Source: CAZOKN01 sp964580525
Lineage (GTDB): Bacteria > Pseudomonadota > Alphaproteobacteria > Rickettsiales > UBA6187
DNA length: 37,542 bases
Assembly: GCA_964580525.1 (NCBI GenBank)
Contig: CAZOKN010000014.1
Location: 1 to 37,542, forward strand
Direction of reading: 5' to 3'
Position 1 is the stretch's first letter; every line of letters begins with the position of its first letter. Position numbers and translations under genes: made by a program. The notes below the pieces were generated by a model that saw nothing but the letters and a program-made list of their open reading frames with translations, was not told the DNA's origin and searched no databases. Of the stretch, positions 15,672-23,099 are shown one piece after another.

Positions 15672-17306
15672 ATGGTGCGTGAATTTCAAGATGATCCACT
15701 GACAAAAGAACAGAAAGCGCAAATGCGTGATGCCGTCAAAAAGGGATTTTTTGCCTGTTTAGATAGGGTATACAAAAAAAATCCAGAAATGATGTTATTT
15801 CGCAGGGATCAGATCATTGTTAGTAGTTATTTTTCAAAAACTTATAACAATCCATATTTGGAAAAACAAACAAGAGCAATTTTTGAATATAGAGGTTTTG
15901 ATTGGGAGCAAGTTAAAAAAGACTTTGAGCCGTTATCTCGAATGTTCAAAAATCCTGCAATTATTGCCTATGATTTTAAATTGAATGTTCGTAATAAAGG
16001 CGAAATGATGGCCGCGCAAACTTATCTTAAAGCGGCGGTTAGACAAACGGAATTTTTTATAGGTTATCCTGAAGAATATACGAAAGAATTGATTGAATTA
16101 TCTTATCTTAAAAAAATGACGCATGTTCCTAAAAATATTATACAAAAATATTTTGCAGATGATGTTTCTATATTTGGCGCAAAAAATAAAGCTTTATTAG
16201 AAGATCCTGTTCGTGATTTGCCTGAATTGGCAGAAGGCCAAAAACATTCATCTGCCGATATTATATTGGCCAATACATATGTGCAAAAATTGCCAATTCC
16301 AGACAAAGATGAAAATTTTAGCCTTTTACTTAAGGAGATCTTAGGGTTAGTAGACAAGAAAGAATATTTAGAAAATGTTATTAAATATATGTGTGGCGAT
16401 TCCTCAAGAATCAAACACGTTATGGACGCTCTGGCAACTCTCGCACAAAAAGAGAAAGCTAATCTTGTAATGACAGCATCATCAGAGAATATTTCATCTT
16501 TGGGGGATTATTTAAAAGAACAAACGGCACCGGTAGGACTCTACACAAATCGCCATACGGTATTTTTTTCGTCTATTTTTAACCAACACCCTGAGACCAA
16601 AGAAATGTACAGCGATGCTGTGGCAGTTGGGGCTATACCTCATGAAGTTTCACATTTTCTTTTTAATAAAATAGTGAAAAATGATTCTTCTCCAGTTGTG
16701 TCGGGAAAAGAGGCGGAAATTGATAGGGTTATCGAAGCTGATAAAGAGCACAGAAAAGAATTAGGGGCCACACTTTTAAGTGTACGTAAAGATTGGTTGC
16801 AAGAACAAAGCCAGGAAACGCAGGATTATTACGCAAAATATCCTCTACTTTTATTACATACTTTTTATGCAGATGTTTATAATATATTTGTAGGTACTTT
16901 GGAGCCAAATAATAGTGCTTATTTTGGCGATAGTGGTTTTGATGCTAATAATCCACGACATCAACATATAATGCGCGCAGAATATGCGGTGCGGGTTGCT
17001 CAGTCTCGTGGTATGGGAATTCCAGATGCTATTATTGAGCATATTGCTCCTAATGCGCTTGAATTCGACAATAAATATACCAAAGAATTATTTTCTGCCT
17101 ATGTCCGTGGTGATGAGGTGGCTGTAGAGAAAATTAAAAATTTTGAAGGTATAAAAATAAACCTCACTACTGATCAGCCAGAGAAAAGCTTTGCTGGCAA
17201 AGAACAGCAAAAACGTTCTGAAAAAGGTGATGATGTTAAGCTTAAAAAAAGCAGCAGTTTTGAAAAATCGGCGAGACACAGCAAACAAGACACAGAGCTA
17301 TCGTAG
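15672..17306 (+). CDS. Putative zinc metallopeptidase-like protein (HExxH)
   Basis: This 544-residue protein belongs to no family I can name. Residues 324-328 are HEVSH within AIPHEVSHFLFNKIVKN, a zinc-peptidase HExxH motif in a hydrophobic helix, as expected. Downstream acidic residues (KEAEIDRVIEADKE, about 345-360) or later ones could provide a third ligand. The N-terminal 300 residues are mostly helical. The last 50 residues are disordered and Lys/Ser-rich (KLKKSSSFEKSARHSKQ), as in several neighbours. There is no signal peptide, so if exported it would use a type IV or similar route. An effector protease is the leading guess; the HExxH could be coincidental in a protein this long. Confidence 0.65.
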   Translation: MVREFQDDPLTKEQKAQMRDAVKKGFFACLDRVYKKNPEMMLFRRDQIIVSSYFSKTYNNPYLEKQTRAIFEYRGFDWEQVKKDFEPLSRMFKNPAIIAYDFKLNVRNKGEMMAAQTYLKAAVRQTEFFIGYPEEYTKELIELSYLKKMTHVPKNIIQKYFADDVSIFGAKNKALLEDPVRDLPELAEGQKHSSADIILANTYVQKLPIPDKDENFSLLLKEILGLVDKKEYLENVIKYMCGDSSRIKHVMDALATLAQKEKANLVMTASSENISSLGDYLKEQTAPVGLYTNRHTVFFSSIFNQHPETKEMYSDAVAVGAIPHEVSHFLFNKIVKNDSSPVVSGKEAEIDRVIEADKEHRKELGATLLSVRKDWLQEQSQETQDYYAKYPLLLLHTFYADVYNIFVGTLEPNNSAYFGDSGFDANNPRHQHIMRAEYAVRVAQSRGMGIPDAIIEHIAPNALEFDNKYTKELFSAYVRGDEVAVEKIKNFEGIKINLTTDQPEKSFAGKEQQKRSEKGDDVKLKKSSSFEKSARHSKQDTELS

Positions 17307-17309
17307 ATT

Positions 17310-17663
17310 CTATTCTTTCTTGCTATCTTCTTTTTCGCGGCGGAATTTATTTACATAGCCATTCACAGCCATTTGCCATTTATCTTGCGGCAGCTCTCTC
17401 AAGGCCTGGCTGATTTTTTGGAAAGTTTCGCGAGACTGCTTACATTCAGGCGTGTCCAGACGTTTTTCTATGCAGTCCTTGGGCACTATAACATCGCGCA
17501 ATGTCATTAAATGTTTGTAATATGCGCCGCTGGCGAGGGATTTATCATCTACGCTGTGATGTTCATTGTTATTATTTTCGGCTTTATTTTGTGCCTGGGA
17601 AAAGGTTGGGTAGATTAATGTTGCAAATAAAGATATGGCTATAATATATTGATTTAGCTTCAT
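17310..17663 (-). CDS. Small exported protein, second gene of a pair
   Basis: This protein of 117 residues has a signal peptide (MKLNQYIIAISLFATLIYPTF, probable cleavage after SQA). The mature part starts with an Asn/His-rich segment (NKAENNNNEHHS) and continues as a helical region with two Cys (KDCIEKRLDTPECKQS) that could form a disulphide, then RELPQDKWQMAVNGYVNKF. The start at 17663 is chosen over 17675 because TGGGA lies just upstream and the signal peptide then begins MKLN. It follows the gene at 18013 by 26 bases and is probably cotranscribed. Not recognised; periplasmic or secreted. Confidence 0.7.
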   Translation of the reverse strand: MKLNQYIIAISLFATLIYPTFSQAQNKAENNNNEHHSVDDKSLASGAYYKHLMTLRDVIVPKDCIEKRLDTPECKQSRETFQKISQALRELPQDKWQMAVNGYVNKFRREKEDSKKE

Positions 17664-17689
17664 ATTTATTCCCATTTTAAATCTATTTA

Positions 17690-18013
17690 TTATTTCTTCA
17701 TTTCTTTAATTTCTTCTTTAACCTTATCAGAAGCCTTGCCCATGTCGCTTACAGCATTATCTATCTGGCGTTTTGTGTCAGGGCCGAAATATTCATCAAT
17801 CAAAGCTTTGCCTTTTGCGATATATTCGTCAGCCAAAACTTTATATTCACGGGTTTTAACCTGAGCTATACCATAATATTCCTTAGCTTTGATTTTTACA
17901 TCTTCAAAAGCCTGGCGAACATCATTCTGATGAAGGTTATCACTGTCTATAGTCTCAGAAAAAGCCGCAAACGGCATAACGATAAAAATAAAGAGTATAA
18001 GCAATTTTCTCAT
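17690..18013 (-). CDS. Small exported coiled-coil protein
   Basis: This 107-residue protein has a signal peptide (MRKLLILFIFIVMPFAAFS, cleavage near AFS|ET). The mature 88 residues are one long charged amphipathic helix (VKIKAKEYYGIAQVKTREYKVLADEYIAKGK...KVKEEIKEMKK), so probably a periplasmic coiled coil. It is first of a two-gene operon. Its Shine-Dalgarno (GGGG) and the first bases of the ATG lie in the 3' arm of a strong hairpin at 18012-18061, so translation may be controlled by RNA structure. Function unknown. Confidence 0.7.
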   Translation of the reverse strand: MRKLLILFIFIVMPFAAFSETIDSDNLHQNDVRQAFEDVKIKAKEYYGIAQVKTREYKVLADEYIAKGKALIDEYFGPDTKRQIDNAVSDMGKASDKVKEEIKEMKK

Positions 18014-18061
18014 AACAACCCCGGATAATATAATATCGAAATCATATTATCCGTTTGTTAT
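18012..18061 (-). promoter_or_regulatory. Long hairpin covering the ribosome binding site of the gene at 18013
   Basis: The arms 18012-18031 and 18044-18061 pair over 17 positions with a two-base bulge and a 12-base loop (core CGGATAATAT/ATATTATCCG plus ATAACAA/TTGTTAT). In the minus-strand RNA the 3' arm includes the GGGG ribosome binding site and the A and U of the start codon. It could be a translational switch, or the terminator/attenuator of the pentapeptide gene that ends at 18089. Confidence 0.6.
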
Positions 18062-18088
18062 TACAAACTTCAAGGAAATTATCAAAAA

Positions 18089-20140
18089 TTAAATTCCTTG
18101 GACTTTTGCTACAGATTCTGCCCTGGACGATCTCACTAAAAATTTACTTTTTGACGGAATGATTGGAGCTGTGTCACTAAGGCTTAATACTGAAGAAGTA
18201 TTTTGCTCTGCATCGCTGCTAGTTGAAGGTGTAAAATCTGAAAGGCTTAACTCAGATGATTTTCTCTTTTCTTCAATTTTCTTAACAAAAGATTTTCCAT
18301 TTAAAAGAGGAGCGAACCTTTCAGTAAAACTCACTTCGGTTTCACTTTCTTCTTTTTTACCTCCAAGTTCTTTGAAAATTTGTACAGATTTTCTGCGTAG
18401 TGATTTTGCTTTAGTATCATTCAAAGTAGATTCTTCAAGAGTTTGTCCTGTTTGGAACCCCGACTCTTTTATAAAGCCGCCAGTCACAGGAGTGGAAATG
18501 CTAACTTTCAGTTGGCTTTTTGATTTAGGTGCAACAGATTCAGCAGGAATTGCGGGAGGTATTCTTGGATTTTTAATAATTGCTTGTGGCGTTGGTTTTG
18601 CAGGTGTAACTATGCTATCTGCGGCATCAATCTTTGAATCTGATATTCCATCAACTTGTATTGAATCGCGTTGCTTTTGCGTTAAATTTAATGTACTTAA
18701 ATCAACACCTTCAAAAACAGAATTTTGAAAAACCGTTTTATCAAAAATTGCTTTACGCAATTGTGCATTTTCAAAATGTGTCGATTGGCATGCAGCTCCG
18801 CTTAAATCAGCTCTTGTTAAATCAGCATTTGAAAAAACAGTTCTGTCCATGATTGCCCTGGTGAAGGTTGCTCCTGTAAAAATCCCATTTGGAAAATGAG
18901 AATCTTCTAAAATTGCTCCTGTAAAGTTAGCAGAGGCAAACTTAGTACCCGTGAAATTAGATCCTGATAAATTAGCACCATTTAAATGAGCTGAAGTTAA
19001 ATTTAAGCCTTTTAGATTTTTGCAGTCTGATAACGTAGTGCCTTCTAAATGAATTCCTAATAATCTTGTTGTCTTATCAAAAACAGCCGTTTTAAACGCT
19101 TTTGTTTTTTGTAAATTAGCGGCGCGAAGATCACTTTCAGAGAATTTAGTTTCGTGCAAATTTGCTTTTGCTAAATTTGCTTCTTGCAAATTAGCTCTAT
19201 GAAAAGTTATTCCGCTTAAGTCACACTTACTAAAATTTGCTTTTGACAATTCAACTTTTTTAAAACTACATCCTTGCAAAGTAGCTTTTCTAAAATTAGC
19301 ACCTGTACAATCCAAGTCATCAAAAACAGTATTATTTAAAGTAGCACTTTCAAAGTCAGTACCTTTGAAAGATACATTTGAAAAGATAGTTCCGCTCAAA
19401 TCGCAGCTGCTGAAATTAGCATTGGACAAATCAAGGTTTGTAAAACTTGTGCCCTCTAAATTGCAGCCCATAAAATTAGCGCGGGATAAATCAACTTTCT
19501 CAAAAGCAACTCCTGATAAGTCAGAACCAGAAAAATTAGCTCCGTTAAGATCAAGCGTGTAATTTAGATCACCTACTTTTACTTCGCTACCAAGTGTTAC
19601 TGTTGAAAAATTATCTACACTTCTTAAAGTACTGCCATTTAATTTAGTGCCACTAAAATTAGCACCTTTAACGTCTGTTGCATCAAGATTGGCAAATCGA
19701 ATATTAGCACAAGAAAAAACAGCTTTCTCAAGAGATGAGTTTTGTAGTTGAGCGTGATTTATTTTAGCTTGTGTAAAGTTGCAATATGCAAGAATTGAGC
19801 CATTCATTTCGGCGGATGTGAGGTCTGCTTTAATGAAGCTTGAGCCTGTAAAATCTACACTTTTAAGATCAAAGTTGGCTAGGTTGGCACCATCAAGATT
19901 AACATCAGATAAATCTAAAAGTTGTGACTTCCTGCGAGACTCTTTTCTAGAAAATACGATTTCTTTGTAAGCTAATATCATTTCCCTTTTTTGTTCGCCA
20001 TTGTTAGCTGCATCAAGCATTAGGGTCAATGTGCCCTTTAACCGATTGTCCTTTTCAGCAATTTGAAGAATTTTTTTGAAATCTTGGTTCTGACCAGATT
20101 TTTCTTGTGATGTTTTGCTTACTATTTTGCTGCCCGGCAT
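18089..20140 (-). CDS. Large pentapeptide-repeat protein
   Basis: This 683-residue protein has pentapeptide repeats (A(D/N)Lxx) from about residue 75 to 480, for example LDGANLANFDLKSVDFTGSS, LSRANFMGCNLEGTSFTNLD and LSKANFSKCDLSGITF, forming a long right-handed beta-helix. The block closes with LNLTQKQRDS, a common end of such domains. A higher-order unit of about 20 residues (xxDLSxANFxxCDLSGxxF) recurs. Residues 490-683 are disordered, Pro/Ser/Lys-rich. TGAGGA lies ten bases before the ATG. No enzyme domain is fused. Pentapeptide proteins can mimic DNA (Qnr type) or act as eukaryote-directed scaffolds; which applies here is not visible. Probably an effector-like protein by promoter and neighbours. 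Confidence 0.85.
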   Translation of the reverse strand: MPGSKIVSKTSQEKSGQNQDFKKILQIAEKDNRLKGTLTLMLDAANNGEQKREMILAYKEIVFSRKESRRKSQLLDLSDVNLDGANLANFDLKSVDFTGSSFIKADLTSAEMNGSILAYCNFTQAKINHAQLQNSSLEKAVFSCANIRFANLDATDVKGANFSGTKLNGSTLRSVDNFSTVTLGSEVKVGDLNYTLDLNGANFSGSDLSGVAFEKVDLSRANFMGCNLEGTSFTNLDLSNANFSSCDLSGTIFSNVSFKGTDFESATLNNTVFDDLDCTGANFRKATLQGCSFKKVELSKANFSKCDLSGITFHRANLQEANLAKANLHETKFSESDLRAANLQKTKAFKTAVFDKTTRLLGIHLEGTTLSDCKNLKGLNLTSAHLNGANLSGSNFTGTKFASANFTGAILEDSHFPNGIFTGATFTRAIMDRTVFSNADLTRADLSGAACQSTHFENAQLRKAIFDKTVFQNSVFEGVDLSTLNLTQKQRDSIQVDGISDSKIDAADSIVTPAKPTPQAIIKNPRIPPAIPAESVAPKSKSQLKVSISTPVTGGFIKESGFQTGQTLEESTLNDTKAKSLRRKSVQIFKELGGKKEESETEVSFTERFAPLLNGKSFVKKIEEKRKSSELSLSDFTPSTSSDAEQNTSSVLSLSDTAPIIPSKSKFLVRSSRAESVAKVQGI

Positions 20141-20173
20141 AATTCTATCCTCATTTGTTTTTATCTTTTTGCG

Positions 20174-20202
20174 GGTTTAGCATAAGTTTTTTAAGGCAGC
20201 AA
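20174..20202 (-). promoter_or_regulatory. Promoter of the large pentapeptide gene
   Basis: TTGCTG (20202-20197), 17 bp, TAAACC (20179-20174) with TATGC directly before it on the minus strand. CCGCAAAAA overlaps and follows the -10. Same design as the ankyrin promoters. Confidence 0.65.
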
Positions 20203-20279
20203 GGTAAAGAATAAAAATTTTAATAATTAGAGATGTGTTTTGTTTGGAGGAGTTTTGAGTGAAGATTTATTATATAATC

Positions 20280-21626
20280 TTATTTGGATAATTCTTTCTT
20301 GGCGGGTTTCAGCTTTTCGAAAATGCTAGTTTCTTTTCCGCTTAATAAAAATAGGTCACGTTTTTGCCCTTCTATTGGAAGCCCGGCTTTTTCAGGGCGG
20401 TTGCGTTCTATCATCTCATCAAGGATTCTATCGGCAATGGGATATTGCCCGCGGTGGCTGATAAAATGTTTGGCAATATTTTTAATAACAAATATGGGTA
20501 ATATAGAAAAAACAGTTTCTTTAGATCTTAAGCACTGCATGAATGTGGCGAGTGTTTCTATATTTTTTCCAATCTCTATTTTAGCAGCGTGCGGCAAAAG
20601 CATATAGCGGAAACTTCTTTCCAGAGTTTTAGTGGCAAGTTGGAGATTGATATCTCGTGAGCCTTGCATGCATCTATGAAGGTGTGGAATGAAGTTTATA
20701 GTAACTTGATTTATCTCATCTAAAGGTGTTCTTTCTGCTATAATATTTGCCATCGCAGAAATTTTTCTTTCTTCATCTATTACATGTGATTCGTTTTTGG
20801 ATTTTGTGGAATCAGTTTCTTCATTATATTTTGTTCCTAAAATGATAGTGCGAAAAAAACTTTGCTGAATAAATTTAGTACCTGATATATCAGCGCCGCT
20901 CATATCAGCAAACATAAACTCAGATCTTGTTAGAGTGCAATTGCTTAAATTTGTTCCTCTTAAAATCGCGTCATTAAAAATAGATCCGAAAAGATTAGAG
21001 CCAGATAAATCGGCATCTGTTAAATCTGCACTGGTGAAAAGAATACCGCCCAAGCCTTCAATTTTTTTTGGATTTATACCACGCATTTGTGCGCCACGTA
21101 ATATGGCACCAGTGAAATCAGGATCATTAGGTTTTTTCCAATTGTTGAGCTTTGCATTTGTAAGGTTTGCGTTTTTAAATTGCGTGATAACTACTTTTGC
21201 ATTGCTGAGATTTGCATTTGTTAAATTTGCTTCGTTAAATTCCGCTGATTTTATATTAGTATTTTGCAGGTTAGCATCTGTTAAACTGGCTTTGTTAAAG
21301 TTAGAATCTTCCAATTTAGCACCAGTAAAATTAGTACCTATGAACCTACTACCTTCAAAGTTAGCCCCTTGGAAATCAGCACCAGTAAAATCGAGCCCAG
21401 ATAAATCAAGGCCACTTAAATTTATGGGAAATTTGTGCTCGCGACAAAATTTTACAAAACCAAAATTTTCATTAGCAAATATTTGTGGCGTTTCTGTGGC
21501 CGAAACATTTGCTAACATATGATTAAAAAAGCTATGTGCCTCTTCAACATTTAGATATGTTTGGCCTTGTTCGTCAATTTTGATGAACGATTCAAATTTT
21601 TCTGTTAGCGAGTTTTTTTCAGGCAT
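20280..21626 (-). CDS. Pentapeptide-repeat protein 2
   Basis: This protein of 448 residues starts MPEKNSLTEKF. An upstream ATG at 21668 is rejected because it lies inside the predicted -10 of the gene's promoter. Residues about 55-205 hold pentapeptide repeats (LSGLDLSGLDFTGADFQGANF; FNKASLTDANLQNTNI; LTNANLSNAKV), then another short block (LTDADLSGSNLFGSIF). The C-terminal 210 residues are helical and unlike the first pentapeptide gene (ERTPLDEINQVTINFIPHLH, LERSFRYMLLPHAAKIEIG); not recognised. It lies between the first pentapeptide gene and ispG, all on the minus strand, with its own promoter. Confidence 0.83.
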   Translation of the reverse strand: MPEKNSLTEKFESFIKIDEQGQTYLNVEEAHSFFNHMLANVSATETPQIFANENFGFVKFCREHKFPINLSGLDLSGLDFTGADFQGANFEGSRFIGTNFTGAKLEDSNFNKASLTDANLQNTNIKSAEFNEANLTNANLSNAKVVITQFKNANLTNAKLNNWKKPNDPDFTGAILRGAQMRGINPKKIEGLGGILFTSADLTDADLSGSNLFGSIFNDAILRGTNLSNCTLTRSEFMFADMSGADISGTKFIQQSFFRTIILGTKYNEETDSTKSKNESHVIDEERKISAMANIIAERTPLDEINQVTINFIPHLHRCMQGSRDINLQLATKTLERSFRYMLLPHAAKIEIGKNIETLATFMQCLRSKETVFSILPIFVIKNIAKHFISHRGQYPIADRILDEMIERNRPEKAGLPIEGQKRDLFLLSGKETSIFEKLKPAKKELSK

Positions 21627-21658
21627 GGCCTTCTCTTTTCTTGTTATTTTAGGAGCGG

Positions 21659-21687
21659 AACCTAGCATAAAGACTGTTATGTTGCAA
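21659..21687 (-). promoter_or_regulatory. Promoter of pentapeptide gene 2
   Basis: TTGCAA (21687-21682), 17 bp, TAGGTT (21664-21659) preceded by TATGC on the minus strand, followed by CCGCTCCTAAAAT. The in-frame ATG at 21668 lies within this element, which decides the start at 21626. Confidence 0.7.
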
Positions 21688-21719
21688 CCATGCCACAGGT
21701 AAGATAGATGGAATTTTAT

Positions 21720-22943
21720 CTATCCAAACCGTTTTTCAACATAATCAGATAAAATCTGTTTAAACTCGCCGGCAATGTTGCTGCCGCGCAAGGTGGTGAA
21801 TTTATTGCCATCAACAAAAACAGGGGCGGCAGGATCTTCGCCGGAGCCGGGCAGGGAGATACCAATATCGGCATGTTTGCTTTCGCCGGGGCCGTTGACG
21901 ATACAACCCATAACGGCGACATTGAGATTTTCCACACCGGGATATTTGGTTTTCCATTCCGGCATGGCGTTGCGCAGGTTTGTCTGCACTTCGTCGGCCA
22001 GCTCGCGGAAGAATGCCGAAGTTGTGCGGCCGCAGCCCGGGCATGATGTAACCATTGGAGTGAATGAACGCAAGCCAATGCTTTGCAAAATTTCCTGGGC
22101 AACGATAACTTCTTTCTCGCGCGGAGCGCCAGGTTCTGGCGTCAGCGAAATGCGGATAGTGTCGCCAATGCCTTCTTGTAACAAAACGGCGAGTGCGGCT
22201 GTTGAAGCCACAATTCCCTTGCTGCCCATGCCGGCTTCAGTGAGGCCGAGATGCAGGGCATAGTTGCAGCGATTGGCAAGTTCGCGATAAACGCTGATTA
22301 AATCTTGCACGCGGCTGACTTTGCAGGAAAGGATGATCTTATCGCGGCCAAGGCCGATGCTTTCAGCTTTTTTGGCGCTTTCAAGCGCGGAGATTATCAA
22401 GCCTTCGCGCAAAATTTCGTCAGAGCTTTTTGGATTGGCGAGCTTGGCATTTTCGTCCATTAAACGTTGCGACACGGCTTTGTCCAGGCTGCCCCAATTG
22501 ACACCAATGCGCACCGGCTTATTATTTTTTGCAGCGATTTCGCACATCTGCGAAAATTGCGAATCATGTTTGTTACCAAAGCCGACATTGCCCGGGTTTA
22601 TGCGATATTTCGCCAGCGCTTCCGCACATTCAGGATATTTATCCAGCAGATAATGGCCATTATAATGAAAGCAGCCAACCAGTGGCACATCCATTCCGGC
22701 TTTGGCCAGATTTTCACGAATATGGGGGATGGCTTTGGCGGCATCGTCGTTGTTTACTGTTAGCCGCACAATTTCAGAACCGGAGCGGGCGAGGGTGATA
22801 ACCTGCTTTGTTGTGGCGGCGATATCGGCGGTTTCTGTGTCGGCCATGGATTGCACAAGCACTGGCGCATCGCCACCAATTGTGCAGTTGCCCACTTTCA
22901 CAGAAGTTGTTTTATGCCTGATTATCTTTGCGTTTTCGACCAT
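21720..22943 (-). CDS. ispG: 4-hydroxy-3-methylbut-2-enyl diphosphate synthase
   Basis: This 407-residue protein is IspG (GcpE), which converts the cyclodiphosphate MEcPP to HMBPP in the MEP isoprenoid pathway using a [4Fe-4S] cluster. The N-terminal TIM-barrel domain begins VKVGNCTIGGDAPVLVQSMADTETAD and includes VGFGNKHDSQFSQMCEIA and VRIGVNWGSLDK. The cluster ligands are visible: SCPGCGRT (Cys301, Cys304) and GCIVNGPGE (Cys347, with the conserved Glu). Length is normal for alphaproteobacteria. GGAATAAG precedes the ATG. It is the clearest housekeeping gene in this stretch and sits alone between effector-like genes. Confidence 0.96.
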   Translation of the reverse strand: MVENAKIIRHKTTSVKVGNCTIGGDAPVLVQSMADTETADIAATTKQVITLARSGSEIVRLTVNNDDAAKAIPHIRENLAKAGMDVPLVGCFHYNGHYLLDKYPECAEALAKYRINPGNVGFGNKHDSQFSQMCEIAAKNNKPVRIGVNWGSLDKAVSQRLMDENAKLANPKSSDEILREGLIISALESAKKAESIGLGRDKIILSCKVSRVQDLISVYRELANRCNYALHLGLTEAGMGSKGIVASTAALAVLLQEGIGDTIRISLTPEPGAPREKEVIVAQEILQSIGLRSFTPMVTSCPGCGRTTSAFFRELADEVQTNLRNAMPEWKTKYPGVENLNVAVMGCIVNGPGESKHADIGISLPGSGEDPAAPVFVDGNKFTTLRGSNIAGEFKQILSDYVEKRFG

Positions 22944-23067
22944 TTCTTATTCCGGTTGTTTTTTAAAAGCACGGGAATATTAGCGCAAAAGCGCAAAAAT
23001 GCAAGGGTGTGGGTGTAGCTTTTATTCTCGATTGGGGATTTTGGTGGTAGCTTAAGTTTTTTAAAGC

Positions 23068-23085
23068 CGTCATTCCGGAATGACG
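23068..23085. repeat. 18-bp perfect palindrome, short repeat copy
   Basis: CGTCATTCCGGAATGACG lies in the gap between ispG and the ankyrin gene that ends at 23100. It is the same palindrome as at 5708-5723 and equals the two outer ends of the 190-bp element joined together. Confidence 0.75.
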
Positions 23086-23099
23086 ACCTTAAATACTCT

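Noticed and set aside
18159..18852. Plus-strand frames opposite the large pentapeptide gene
   Set aside because: Shadow frames made by the regular codon pattern of the pentapeptide repeats; the minus-strand protein has clear repeats and a promoter.
20935..21522. 195-residue plus-strand frame
   Set aside because: It reads KSAPVKSSPDKS-like repeats, the antisense of pentapeptide codons.
21627..21668. Upstream start for pentapeptide protein 2
   Set aside because: The ATG is inside the predicted -10 element, so it would not be transcribed.
21775..22263. 162-residue frame opposite ispG
   Set aside because: ispG is certain here and the frame has no features of its own.
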